This document shows, one piece after another, positions 34,838 through 43,525 of a stretch of DNA of 64,000 nucleotides; the first letter of the stretch is position 1, and every line of letters starts with the position of its first letter. A model generated the notes under the pieces. That model worked only from the letters and a program-made list of their open reading frames with translations, was not told the DNA's origin and did not search any database. Where the stretch lies: positions 1 to 64,000 of the forward strand of contig FMTX01000021.1 in NCBI GenBank assembly GCA_900100895.1, in the 5' to 3' direction. This DNA comes from Lachnospiraceae bacterium YSD2013 (GTDB lineage Bacteria; Bacillota; Clostridia; Lachnospirales; Lachnospiraceae). Both the position numbers and the translations under genes were made by a program.

Positions 34838-35758
34838 CTAAAACGTCGCGGGGTCGATAAAATCGCCACTCTTGGCCATAATAATCTTGGCCTGCTTGCC
34901 TACGCGGTCGAGCTCTTCCTGCTCAATCTCAAGCACCATGGTTGTAAAAGCAGAATCGGTCTTACCGTCTCTGGCCCTCAGTCTTCTGTGCTCTCTCGTC
35001 TCTTCGGGCGTTGAGTTTAAAAGAACCGGCACATCCACACCACGGAGGTTCTCGTTGCCGCCGTGAGTCCACTCGATAATTAAGACATTAGTGTCGGCAA
35101 AAGAAACCTTATCGTACCAGCGCTCGTCTTCGGTACGACCCATGCGCTTTAAGAAAATATCTTTATCGCCACGCTTAAAAGCTTCGATAATAGCGTTTAT
35201 TTCATCGTAATCCTGCTCGGCGGGAGTTCCGAGGTAGCCGTGAAGTGCGCGTCTGCCTGCCGCCTGATAACTGAACAGCCATTCACGTGAAGCCGCTTCC
35301 TTGGGGTCTGCGTCTGTCTCCGCCTCCCAAAGCTTGGAAAGTTCTTCTTTGACATAGTCGTTATAACAGCCCGAACTTACGACTCCTTTTAAGCCGGTAC
35401 TGCGAAATACCGACAATCGCTCTGCGTCATTGTAAAGAGGAATTCGTCTCGGATAGTTGTCGCCCGAGAGTACGTATACTCCTACGCCTGCTGCCTTGAG
35501 GTAGTGAGCAAGAAGCGATGCCGTCTCACTCTTTCCCACACCGGAGCCGCCGAATACGGATACTACAACCTTTTCCGAGTCGGTGTCGGCAATAAGCTTA
35601 ATCAACTTAGGGAATATCTTCGAAGCCTTTCTGATATAGTCTTCGCCGATGGCTATCTTATCGCCGGGCATGTCGCCTTTAGGCATGTCATCCGTTACTG
35701 CGGGTGCCTGCCAGCTTGCGATGTTTTCATATATAGCGTTTGCTTTTTCTTTTAACAT
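34838..35758 (-). CDS. P-loop kinase, adenylylsulfate/uridine-kinase-like, unknown substrate
   Basis: 306 residues. Walker A is GGSGVGKS (about 70-77), and VSFADTNVLIIEWTHGGNENL looks like the substrate-side strand of nucleoside-kinase folds. YVLSGDNYPRRIPLYND is a plausible acceptor-binding aspartate region, and the LNSTPEETREHRRLRARDGK stretch a lid with arginines. The start shares one base with the stop of the CE2 gene (TAATG), and the phosphorylase follows by 9 bases. I do not recognise the exact family. A kinase acting on the sugar released by the phosphorylase is a reasonable guess from context only. Confidence 0.72.
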   Translation of the reverse strand: MLKEKANAIYENIASWQAPAVTDDMPKGDMPGDKIAIGEDYIRKASKIFPKLIKLIADTDSEKVVVSVFGGSGVGKSETASLLAHYLKAAGVGVYVLSGDNYPRRIPLYNDAERLSVFRSTGLKGVVSSGCYNDYVKEELSKLWEAETDADPKEAASREWLFSYQAAGRRALHGYLGTPAEQDYDEINAIIEAFKRGDKDIFLKRMGRTEDERWYDKVSFADTNVLIIEWTHGGNENLRGVDVPVLLNSTPEETREHRRLRARDGKTDSAFTTMVLEIEQEELDRVGKQAKIIMAKSGDFIDPATF

Positions 35759-36858
35759 TACAGTTCTCCTATGTACTTTCTGATGTAGGCTGCAAGTTCT
35801 TTACCCATGCGGGCGTGAGTCTTAAGTGAAGGGTGACCTGCGGCGCCGTAGCCTTCTGTCATGACGTTTATGGAAACGTACTGGAAGGTTATGAGGCGGA
35901 CATCACCGGTCTCAGCCACAAGCTCGGAAACCGCTTCTCTGATGATGTAGTACAGGTACTGGTCCATGGGGCCGAGGGTACAGCAGATGTATGTGTCGGG
36001 GCCGTTGCAAGCGCGCACCTGCTTGATGAATTCCTTGTAGCGGGCTTTAAACCACTGCTCCATGCCCTCAATCTCACCGAATTCTCTGTAGAATCTGATG
36101 GGGTTGGCATCGTTGGTACCGAGGTTGATGACTACGATATCATTTTTGTGTTCCTTGAAATTCCATTGTACAGGTTCTTTATTAAACTTTTTGTCGCAGA
36201 GCTCGTCGCGAAGTCCGTAGATATCCTCCATCGCATGCATGGGGAACATCGGATGCTCGGGCTTGGCGGCGCTGATGCCGGACTCACTTATAACCGAGAA
36301 CTCGTATCCAAGTTCTCTTGCGGCTCTGGCACCGTATGCTTCCCAGCCGTTCTCTTCGACTGTCTTAAATTCAAAAGCATTGTCGGGCGCTTCATTACCG
36401 AATCCGCAGGTGATTGAGTCGCCCACAATCTCGATGGTGGGACGCTTCTCGGGCTTGTATTCGAGGATTTCCCCGTCGGCTTCAACCTCAAGAATTCCCA
36501 GCTTACCGCGTGAGTTCTCGGAAATTTTAATCACACGGATTACCTTTTCGACTTCCGTGTCACTTTCCCACAGAGTCAGCCACTCGCCATCCTCGGGAAG
36601 CTCCTTGCACTCGTGACGGTACACAAGATCGTCTCCCACTACCGCGCCGATACAAGGCCAGTCCGGCGGAGGCGTAGGCATACCGGGCATTCCCGGAATC
36701 TGATCTGCCCAAGCTTCAACCTTAACCTTCAGGCTCTTACCCTTTATCAATACAGAAAAGCCCGAGCAACTCCAGTTGCAAAAGAAAGCCTTTCTCTCTT
36801 CATCATAAAATACTCTGCCGTGGGTCTGAACCTTCGGCAACACTTCCTTAATCAGCAT
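35758..36858 (-). CDS. Family 2-type carbohydrate acetyl esterase (CE2)
   Basis: 366 residues: N-terminal jelly-roll domain (about 1-135) and a C-terminal SGNH hydrolase with GDSITCGFG (S148), LGTNDA and GHPSLKTHARMG (histidine). This two-domain order defines CE2, which removes acetyl groups from xylose or other sugars, often at O-6 or O-4. Without a signal peptide it acts on imported oligosaccharides. It lies 13 bases after the SASA-type esterase and overlaps the kinase start by one base. Confidence 0.9.
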   Translation of the reverse strand: MLIKEVLPKVQTHGRVFYDEERKAFFCNWSCSGFSVLIKGKSLKVKVEAWADQIPGMPGMPTPPPDWPCIGAVVGDDLVYRHECKELPEDGEWLTLWESDTEVEKVIRVIKISENSRGKLGILEVEADGEILEYKPEKRPTIEIVGDSITCGFGNEAPDNAFEFKTVEENGWEAYGARAARELGYEFSVISESGISAAKPEHPMFPMHAMEDIYGLRDELCDKKFNKEPVQWNFKEHKNDIVVINLGTNDANPIRFYREFGEIEGMEQWFKARYKEFIKQVRACNGPDTYICCTLGPMDQYLYYIIREAVSELVAETGDVRLITFQYVSINVMTEGYGAAGHPSLKTHARMGKELAAYIRKYIGEL

Positions 36859-36871
36859 CTCTTAATTCCTC

Positions 36872-38407
36872 CTATGCCTCAAACTCAAATCCGTACACGG
36901 GATTGCCTTCCGAATTGAAAAGCGCCGCGTTACAGAAATTTTCTTCGCAATACTTTATTTCTACAGGCTTATGAGCCTCGTATCTGAGCAAAAGAACAAG
37001 CTTGTCACCGTCGGTCTCCGCGATATATGACTTGGAAAGGCCTCCCTGGCTAATCTTAAGCACTTCGCCGAGTCCATCGCGCACCTCAATTCCTCCTGCG
37101 GCATTGGCAAAAGAAATAACTATCGCTTCAGGCTCTTTGGATATACCTATAACTCTCGGGCAGTCGGCCACCAGCGAATTGTCGCCGTAAGTGTGCTTCA
37201 TAACTACGCGGCCCAGTCTCTCGCCCACGATTTTCTTGTGGCGGGGATGAATGTTGAGCTCCTCGCCCGCATCGAGAATGCAGATATCGTAAGCATCCTC
37301 TGTATCGGCAACGGCCTTGGCCTGCTTATGTCTTATAAGCGGGTATTTCTTGGCCGCTGTGGGGCCTACGCCCTTGAAGGGAGCAAGTTCCACCTGATAG
37401 AAGGGGAAGTCGTAACCCCAGAGATTACGCCAGCTCTTAATCATGGTCTTCATGCTTTCGTCGTAGAACTCAGCCCAGTCTCTTGCGTCGTCGTCCTCGC
37501 CCTGATACCAGAACGCACCGCGGATAGTGTAAGGCGCAACCTTGGTAAGCATGTTTTCATATAATCCGGAAGGTCTCACAGTCGAGCGCGGTCCCGGCAT
37601 AAAAGGCACGAAATCTGCCTGCATGAATACGGAAGGATCAAAGTTCTTAAAGAAATCGGACATATCCTCGCCCATCATCATTCGTTCAAAAACTTCCTGC
37701 ATATGAGGGTCCTGAGGTGCCGCTTTCTTGTCACTTGCGGTAATGTACTTGGCCCAGTTGATTTTCTCAAGCTCGGACTCATGCCAGTCAAGAACGGGCT
37801 TAAGTGCGGGATTAGCTTCAAGGTCTTCTCTCTTAGTCCAAGCAGCCGCAGGAGTTCCGCCCCAGTTGCAGGCTACGATTCCCACCGGCACATCAAGCTT
37901 CTTACGAAGTATCATGGCTGCGTAAGTAGCTACCGCAGAGAACTGTTTCCTGTTCTCAACATCGTCCCACTTTCTCCAGAATCCCCAGTTCGGGCAGTTA
38001 TTCTCTGTCTCAAGAAATCCCTTGAAAGCGGTCTGCGGATAGCAGAAGTACCTTAATTTATTATCATCGGGAAGCTTAGCCGTCTCTTCAAAGTCGTAAT
38101 CGAACTTCATAAGAAACTCCATGTTGGACTGACCGCCGGCCAGCCACACCTCACCGATAGCCACATCTTTAAACTCAATAACTTCTTCCGTTACTTTGGA
38201 AGAAATGGTCATCGTGGTCTTATCGCACGCGTCCTTCTTACTTAAAGTAACTTCCCATGCGCCATCCTCAGCAATTGCGGATACGCTCTCACCGCACAAA
38301 GTAACGGTCACGGTGTCGTCCGCCGCAGACGTTCCGAACACCTTTATTTCCTTATCTCTCTGGAGCACCATATGCTCGCCGAATATCAATGCAGGTTGAA
38401 GTTTCAT
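36872..38407 (-). CDS. SASA-type sugar acetylesterase (sialate O-acetylesterase-like)
   Basis: 511 residues. The SGNH-type core has GGQSNMEF (serine), CNWGGTPAAAWT, WYQGEDDA, and a histidine in NIHPRHK; many relatives have DIHP at this point, so the residue before IHP is Asn here. Sialate esterase is the historic name; related proteins with xylan genes act on acetylated xylo-oligosaccharides (CE20). No signal peptide. AAAGGACATT precedes the ATG. It is the first gene of the operon with CE2, the kinase and the GH13 enzyme. Confidence 0.82.
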   Translation of the reverse strand: MKLQPALIFGEHMVLQRDKEIKVFGTSAADDTVTVTLCGESVSAIAEDGAWEVTLSKKDACDKTTMTISSKVTEEVIEFKDVAIGEVWLAGGQSNMEFLMKFDYDFEETAKLPDDNKLRYFCYPQTAFKGFLETENNCPNWGFWRKWDDVENRKQFSAVATYAAMILRKKLDVPVGIVACNWGGTPAAAWTKREDLEANPALKPVLDWHESELEKINWAKYITASDKKAAPQDPHMQEVFERMMMGEDMSDFFKNFDPSVFMQADFVPFMPGPRSTVRPSGLYENMLTKVAPYTIRGAFWYQGEDDDARDWAEFYDESMKTMIKSWRNLWGYDFPFYQVELAPFKGVGPTAAKKYPLIRHKQAKAVADTEDAYDICILDAGEELNIHPRHKKIVGERLGRVVMKHTYGDNSLVADCPRVIGISKEPEAIVISFANAAGGIEVRDGLGEVLKISQGGLSKSYIAETDGDKLVLLLRYEAHKPVEIKYCEENFCNAALFNSEGNPVYGFEFEA

Positions 38408-38458
38408 AATGCCAATGTCCTTTCTTTTACATTCTCATGCACCTATCATACAAAATCG

Positions 38459-38487
38459 GAAGGGGCAATACTCTTAAAAAAAACTCA
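38459..38487 (-). promoter_or_regulatory. Box shared with carboxylesterase upstream region
   Basis: Minus strand runs T-rich, then AAGAGTATTGCCCCTTCC. The region before the carboxylesterase (31193-31217, plus) has TTTTTTAATACTTTTGCCCTTCC-like order with the same TTGCCC-TTCC end. Both lie 50-65 bases before the start codon of an esterase gene. Candidate common operator or promoter part. Confidence 0.4.
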
Positions 38488-38618
38488 TTGACTTTAAAAA
38501 TTCTCTTTTCGTTTTTTTTACAAATCGAGATTACATATTTGCAAGGCACGGAAAAAGAAAGATGCAATAATGGTAGCATAAAACAGACATAACCCGCTTG
38601 GGGTTAGAAGGAGTCATT

Positions 38619-39818
38619 ATGTCAAGCATTACCTTAAAAGGAATCCGAAAAGTTTATCCCATCGCGGATGACATTAAGAAGAAAAAGAAGAAACTTAAAA
38701 AGGCAGCTATGCCTCCCGTTCCCGCAGACGGCTTCGTGCCCAATCTTCAGATTACGGATGAAGGCGTGGTAGCGGTTCAGGACTTTAACCTTGAAATTAA
38801 GGATAAAGAATTCGTGGTACTCGTAGGACCCTCCGGTTGCGGTAAGTCCACAACCCTTCGTATGATTGCGGGTCTTGAAGAGATTACCGACGGCGAACTT
38901 TATATAGGAGATACTTTAAGTAACTCGATTGCACCGAGAGACCGCAACATTGCGATGGTATTCCAGAACTATTCTTTGTACCCTCACATGACGGTTTCCG
39001 AGAACATGGACTTTTCATTAAGACTTGCCAAAGTGGGCAAAGAAACCATTTTGGAAAAAGTACAGGAAGCTGCAAGAACCCTCGAGATTACGCAGATTCT
39101 CGACCGTCTTCCCAAGGCTTTGTCGGGTGGTCAGAGACAGCGTGTGGCGATCGGTCGTGCAATTGTTCGTAACCCTCAGGTAATCCTTATGGACGAGCCT
39201 CTTTCCAACCTCGATGCTAAGCTTCGCGGGCAGATGCGTTCAGAGATTATCAGACTTCGTCAGAAAATCGATACTACCTTCGTATATGTAACACACGATC
39301 AGGTTGAGGCTATGACCCTTGGTGACCGTATTGTGGTTATGAAGGACGGTTTCATACAGCAGGTAGGTACTCCTCAGGAAGTATTCAATCACCCCGTTAA
39401 CACCTTTGTGGCTGGATTTATAGGAACACCTCAGATTAACTTCTTCCACAACGTTCCTCTCAGCGTAGAAGGCGGTGAATACTATATTACAATTCAGGGT
39501 CGCAAGATTCGCCTTGATGGCAAGCACCAGGAGCCTCTTAAGGCCAAAGGTCAGCAGGCTTGCGACGTTACGGTAGGTGTAAGACCCGTTCACATTTCCA
39601 TGGCTGATGAAGGCTTCAGCGGCAAGATCGAAGTATCCGAAATGATGGGCAGCGAAGTTCACCTTCACATCAATCTTAACGGTGACGATATCGTAGCTGT
39701 TATTCCTACCGCAGACTTAGACCTTGACCTTGTATCCATAGGCAAGGACTTAACATTTAACTTTAATCCCAAGCTTATCCATGTATTCGACCAGACTACC
39801 GGCGAGAATCTTATCTAG
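38619..39818 (+). CDS. Multi-sugar ABC transporter ATPase (MsmK/UgpC type)
   Basis: 399 residues. Walker A GPSGCGKST, Q-loop FQNYSLYP, signature LSGGQRQRVAIGRAI, Walker B VILMDEPLSNLD and THDQ histidine, then the C-terminal OB-fold regulatory domain (from about 265) with VTVGVRPVHISM. A lysine-rich insert (IKKKKKKLKKA) of about 30 residues stands before Walker A. It is not next to permeases, as expected for a shared ATPase that energises several CUT1 importers; two of these without ATPases are in the window. AAGGAG precedes the ATG at 38619. Confidence 0.9.
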   Translation: MSSITLKGIRKVYPIADDIKKKKKKLKKAAMPPVPADGFVPNLQITDEGVVAVQDFNLEIKDKEFVVLVGPSGCGKSTTLRMIAGLEEITDGELYIGDTLSNSIAPRDRNIAMVFQNYSLYPHMTVSENMDFSLRLAKVGKETILEKVQEAARTLEITQILDRLPKALSGGQRQRVAIGRAIVRNPQVILMDEPLSNLDAKLRGQMRSEIIRLRQKIDTTFVYVTHDQVEAMTLGDRIVVMKDGFIQQVGTPQEVFNHPVNTFVAGFIGTPQINFFHNVPLSVEGGEYYITIQGRKIRLDGKHQEPLKAKGQQACDVTVGVRPVHISMADEGFSGKIEVSEMMGSEVHLHINLNGDDIVAVIPTADLDLDLVSIGKDLTFNFNPKLIHVFDQTTGENLI

Positions 39819-39835
39819 AATTTACGGGGGACATC

Positions 39836-40810
39836 ATGTATCAGGAGAATTATAATAAGCTCAAAGAAATCGTCGACAAAGACGGCGTAATCATTAACGT
39901 TTCCAGACATCGTAAGCCCGACGGCTCTATGGATGTGGAGACCAATCTTAAGACCTGGAATGAAGCTGTTAAAAGCTTTCCCATAGTGACTCCGTTGTGG
40001 CCCGAGGGTAAGACCCCCGGCTACGACGACAGGGCTCCGCTCCAGCCGGAGCCTTCGATTGTGTTTGTGCCCGCGCAGGGCGCTCCCGCTTCCGATGAGA
40101 AGCGAGGCACAATCATCGTAGCCTGCGGCGGCGGCTTTCTTACCCGCACCGGCTGCGAAGGCTTCAACGTAGCCGAGTATTTTGCCGCTCACGGCTTCAA
40201 TACCGCCATTCTCACCTACAGGCTTCAGCCCTACGGCCGAAAGGACGCGCTTCTTGATATTCAACGCGCCATCCGCCTTATCCGCGCCCGCAAGGACGAA
40301 TTCGACGTATCCGATAAGGTAATCTGCATGGGCTTCTCAGCCGGCGGAATGTTATCCGGCAACGCAGCTACGCATTTCGATGCAGGTAACCCTTCAGCGG
40401 AAGACCCGATAGAGCGTGAGTCATGTCGCCCTGACGGCGCAGTGCTCGGATACGGAGCATTTTCTTTTGCAGCGTTACCCGGTGGATTCTTCGTAGATCC
40501 TTTCAGCGACCAGATTCGCAATCCTTTCTTTGCCGACAAGGAAGAGCTTATCTACTACTCACCGGAGGTTAATATCTCCCGCGAGACACCGCCTTTCTTT
40601 ATCTGGCAGACCAACAGCGACGACCCCCGTAATTCCTTCGCAATGGGGCAGGCGCTCACGGCTATGGGCGTTCCCTTCGAGATGCACCTCTTCCCAGAAG
40701 GCGTTCACGGACTCGCTCTTGCAGATGGTCACAACGACCTCGCAATGGACATCCCTAGCGTTTCCCAGTGGGCAGAGTTATGTGCCAACTGGCTTAAGAA
40801 ATTAGTGTAA
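39836..40810 (+). CDS. Alpha/beta hydrolase, acetyl-xylooligosaccharide esterase-like
   Basis: 324 residues. Oxyanion HG-type loop replaced by ACGGGFL, nucleophile in MGFSAGG, and a histidine in GVHGLAL; SDDPRNS gives the probable aspartate. This pattern resembles BD-FAE and acetylxylan esterases of the dienelactone-like group. Cytoplasmic. It starts 17 bases after the shared ATPase and ends at a terminator, so the two form an operon. Confidence 0.8.
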   Translation: MYQENYNKLKEIVDKDGVIINVSRHRKPDGSMDVETNLKTWNEAVKSFPIVTPLWPEGKTPGYDDRAPLQPEPSIVFVPAQGAPASDEKRGTIIVACGGGFLTRTGCEGFNVAEYFAAHGFNTAILTYRLQPYGRKDALLDIQRAIRLIRARKDEFDVSDKVICMGFSAGGMLSGNAATHFDAGNPSAEDPIERESCRPDGAVLGYGAFSFAALPGGFFVDPFSDQIRNPFFADKEELIYYSPEVNISRETPPFFIWQTNSDDPRNSFAMGQALTAMGVPFEMHLFPEGVHGLALADGHNDLAMDIPSVSQWAELCANWLKKLV

Positions 40811-40813
40811 AAT

Positions 40814-40849
40814 AAGGCGACGAGAATTATGTAAGATTCCCGTCGCCTT
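40814..40849 (+). terminator. Terminator after alpha/beta hydrolase
   Basis: AAGGCGACG and CGTCGCCTT form a 9-bp stem, with GAAT/ATTC pairing inside, followed by TTAAATT. It starts 3 bases after the stop codon. Confidence 0.85.
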
Positions 40850-40854
40850 TTAAA

Positions 40855-40957
40855 TTATAACTTCATTCTCATATATGCGGTCTTGCCGTCATTGTCTGTT
40901 TCTTCGAAGCCCATTCTCTTAAGGGCGATGGTCGCTATGGGCTTATCCCCCTGTTTA
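40855..40957 (-). pseudogene. C-terminal remnant of a GNAT acetyltransferase
   Basis: Directly after the GNAT gene stop, the minus strand reads on in another frame to give GDKPIATIALKRMGFEETDN then DGKTAYMRMKL and TAA at 40855-40857. ALKRMGF-E is the typical closing beta-strand motif of GNAT enzymes. There is no start codon or N-terminal part, so this is a decayed piece, probably of a second GNAT gene removed by deletion. Confidence 0.65.
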
Positions 40958-41479
40958 TTATCCGATTACTTTCTGAAGCCACAAAAGATCGTACCATCTG
41001 TCGAACTTCTTACCGATTGCCTTCATGTGAGCAACCTTGGTATAACCCATTCGGGTGTGGAAGTTGTAGCTGTCGTGAGTAAGATACTCGTCTTTCTCCT
41101 CACAGTGTGCCACACCTGCCAAAAGGTTCTTAATGCCCATGGCTCGAAGCTTTTCCTCCAAAGCTGCGTAGAGCGTGGAGCCTATCTTCTGTCTGCGGCA
41201 GTCCTTGTCAACGTAAATCGAGCAGGTTGCGGTCCAGGAATATGCGGCTCTTGCACTGTAAGCTCCGGCATACGAATAGCCTATAACCTTTCCGTCTTTC
41301 TCGCATACGAGGTATGGGTATTTCTCTTTGGTCTTAAGGATTCTTTGTCTGAATTCCTCAACGGTCGGTGCTTCGTATTCAAAAGAAACCGCAGTGTTCA
41401 GTACATAATATGAATAAATCTCCACAAGTCTTTCCGCGTCTTCGGCTTCTGCCACGCGAATTTTTATTCCATCGTTCAT
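40958..41479 (-). CDS. GNAT acetyltransferase (phosphinothricin/MnaT-like)
   Basis: 173 residues with the N-terminal IRVAEAEDAERLVEIYSYYV, FEYEAPTVEEF, and motif A CSIYVDKDCRRQKIGSTLY, followed by NFHTRMGYTKVAH. The order matches the N-acetyltransferases related to phosphinothricin and methionine-sulfone acetylation. The ATG follows GAGGGTGGT. A GNAT C-terminal remnant lies immediately downstream. Confidence 0.85.
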   Translation of the reverse strand: MNDGIKIRVAEAEDAERLVEIYSYYVLNTAVSFEYEAPTVEEFRQRILKTKEKYPYLVCEKDGKVIGYSYAGAYSARAAYSWTATCSIYVDKDCRRQKIGSTLYAALEEKLRAMGIKNLLAGVAHCEEKDEYLTHDSYNFHTRMGYTKVAHMKAIGKKFDRWYDLLWLQKVIG

Positions 41480-41563
41480 AATACCACCCTCTCAAATATT
41501 AATATGCCTCATATTATGCGCGCATAGTCTTAAGGCGGTCAATTGTTTTTTATGACAAAAAAA

Positions 41564-41587
41564 CCGCGACCTTTATATAGGTCGCGG
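41564..41587 (-). terminator. Terminator after ABC exporter operon
   Basis: CCGCGACCT and AGGTCGCGG pair over 9 bp with loop TTATAT, followed on the minus strand by TTTTTTTG. Confidence 0.9.
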
Positions 41588-41605
41588 CATATTTTAACCA
41601 AATTT

Positions 41606-43525
41606 TTATTCAAGCTCGAATGCACCTGTATAGAGCTGATAATATGTACCTTTTGCGGCTATCAGCTCGTCATGGGTACCTCGCTCTATGATGCGCCCGT
41701 GGTCGAGTACCATGATGGCATTGGCGTTACGCACCGTCGAAAGCCTGTGGGCGATTACGAATACGGTTCTGCCTTCCATGAGGTTGTCCATACCGCGCTG
41801 TACGATGGCTTCGGTACGGGTATCGATGGAGGATGTTGCCTCGTCAAGGATCATTACGGGAGGATTAGCTACCGCAGCTCTTGCTATCGAAAGAAGCTGT
41901 CTCTGACCCTGCGAAAGCTGTGAGCCGTTGCCTGTAAGTTCTGTCTCGTAGCCGTTCGGAAGTCCCATGATGAAGTCGTGAGCGTTCGCAAGCTTAGCTG
42001 CGTTGATACACTCTTCATCGGTGGCATCGAGCTTACCGTAGCGGATATTATCCATGATGGTACCTGTAAAGAGGTTAACGTCCTGAAGTACCATACCGAG
42101 GGACCTACGCAAGTCATCCTTCTTAATCTTTGTAATATTGATACCGTCGTAACGAATCTTACCGTCGGGTATATCGTAGAAACGGTTAATAAGGTTCGTG
42201 ATAGTGGTCTTGCCTGCGCCTGTAGCGCCTACAAAGGCTATCTTCTGACCGGGCTTGGCGTAAAGCGTTACATCGTGAAGCACCTGCTTGTCGGGCTCGT
42301 AACCGAAGTCTACGTCCACCATTTCGATGTTACCCTTAAGCTCCACATAAGTGGTGGTGCCGTCGGCCTTGTGGAAGTGCTTCCAAGCCCACTTACCTGT
42401 GAACTCCTCGCACTCGGTGAGGCCTTCAGCTATGGTTTCTTTGGCATTTACAAGTGTTACATAGCCTTCATCGGCCTCGCTCTGTTCGTCGATAAGAGCA
42501 AACACTCTGTCGCTTCCGGCAAGTGCCATGGCGATGGACGATACCTGCATGGAAATCTGCGCAATCGTCTGGGACAGCTGTCTTGAAAGGCTTAAGAAAG
42601 AAATAATAACACCGATTGTAAGTGCGCCGATTCCCGTAAGCGAAAGGTTGGGGATATTAAGCACCACGATAAGTCCGCCGAGGATTGCAATTACAACATA
42701 CATCAGGTTACCGATGTTGCCGAGTACCGGCATCAGTGTGTTGGCTGCGGCGTTCGCTGTCTTAACATCGTTAAATAACTGCTCGTTTAACGCATCGAAT
42801 TGTTCTTTGGCCTCGTCCTCGTGGGTGAAGACCTTAACAACCTTCATACCTTCCATCATTTCCTCGATGAAGCCCTCTTCCTTGGCAATCGATTTCTGCT
42901 GGGCTTTCATGAAGCGAGCGCTCTTGCCGCCGTACTTCTTGGTCACCTTAAACATGAGTACTATAAAAAGAATGATTCCGAAGGTAAGCCAGAAGCTGTA
43001 CCTGAGCATTGTCAGGAAAATAACGGTTACGGTCATAATCGACGATACCGCAGAGGGGATACTCTGTCCGACCAACATACGGATGGTGTCAACGTCGTTT
43101 GTGTAGGAAGACATTATTTCGCCATGAGTTCTGGAGTCGAAGTAGCGAATCGGCAGCGTCTCCATATTGTCAAACATATCGTCACGAAGGGACTTGATGG
43201 TGCCCTGTCCGACGGTTGCCATGATACGGGGATAAATAATGGCCGCCACGATTCCCAGCACATCGAAGAGAATCATAAGCTCAATAATATGTACAAGCTT
43301 AGCCTTAACCGCATCGAAGCCGGTCGATAAGCCTGGCACGATTACGCCGTCGATGAGCTTGGCCATAAACATGTTAACTATAACTGTGGAAACGGAGCTG
43401 ATGATAATGCAGATAACCACCGCAATCAGGCTCTTTCCGTACTTCTTGAATACATATGCCATGAGTCTCTTAAGGGACTTCATGTCAATTTTCTTGTCGG
43501 TAACTACTCGCATGGGTCTAGGCAT
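41606..43525 (-). CDS. Heterodimeric ABC exporter subunit, canonical Walker B
   Basis: 639 residues: six membrane helices (about 30-340) and a nucleotide-binding domain with Walker A GATGAGKTT, signature LSQGQRQ and Walker B VMILDEATSSID with the catalytic glutamate. An insert of about 30 residues (ECEEFTGKWAWKHFHKADGT) precedes the ATPase, seen in the LmrD/BmrD/EfrD-type half. A strong GGAAGGAGGT site precedes the ATG, and the gene overlaps its partner by 8 bases. Probably exports drugs, lipids or peptides. Confidence 0.9.
   Translation of the reverse strand: MPRPMRVVTDKKIDMKSLKRLMAYVFKKYGKSLIAVVICIIISSVSTVIVNMFMAKLIDGVIVPGLSTGFDAVKAKLVHIIELMILFDVLGIVAAIIYPRIMATVGQGTIKSLRDDMFDNMETLPIRYFDSRTHGEIMSSYTNDVDTIRMLVGQSIPSAVSSIMTVTVIFLTMLRYSFWLTFGIILFIVLMFKVTKKYGGKSARFMKAQQKSIAKEEGFIEEMMEGMKVVKVFTHEDEAKEQFDALNEQLFNDVKTANAAANTLMPVLGNIGNLMYVVIAILGGLIVVLNIPNLSLTGIGALTIGVIISFLSLSRQLSQTIAQISMQVSSIAMALAGSDRVFALIDEQSEADEGYVTLVNAKETIAEGLTECEEFTGKWAWKHFHKADGTTTYVELKGNIEMVDVDFGYEPDKQVLHDVTLYAKPGQKIAFVGATGAGKTTITNLINRFYDIPDGKIRYDGINITKIKKDDLRRSLGMVLQDVNLFTGTIMDNIRYGKLDATDEECINAAKLANAHDFIMGLPNGYETELTGNGSQLSQGQRQLLSIARAAVANPPVMILDEATSSIDTRTEAIVQRGMDNLMEGRTVFVIAHRLSTVRNANAIMVLDHGRIIERGTHDELIAAKGTYYQLYTGAFELE

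Noticed and set aside
34838-35758. Adenylylsulfate kinase of sulfate assimilation
   Set aside because: No other sulfate genes are present and the protein is longer than typical APS kinases; only the P-loop resemblance is kept.
36872-38407. Sialic acid degradation suggested by the sialate O-acetylesterase resemblance
   Set aside because: No sialidase, lyase or sialic acid transporter is present; neighbours point to plant polysaccharide acetyl groups.
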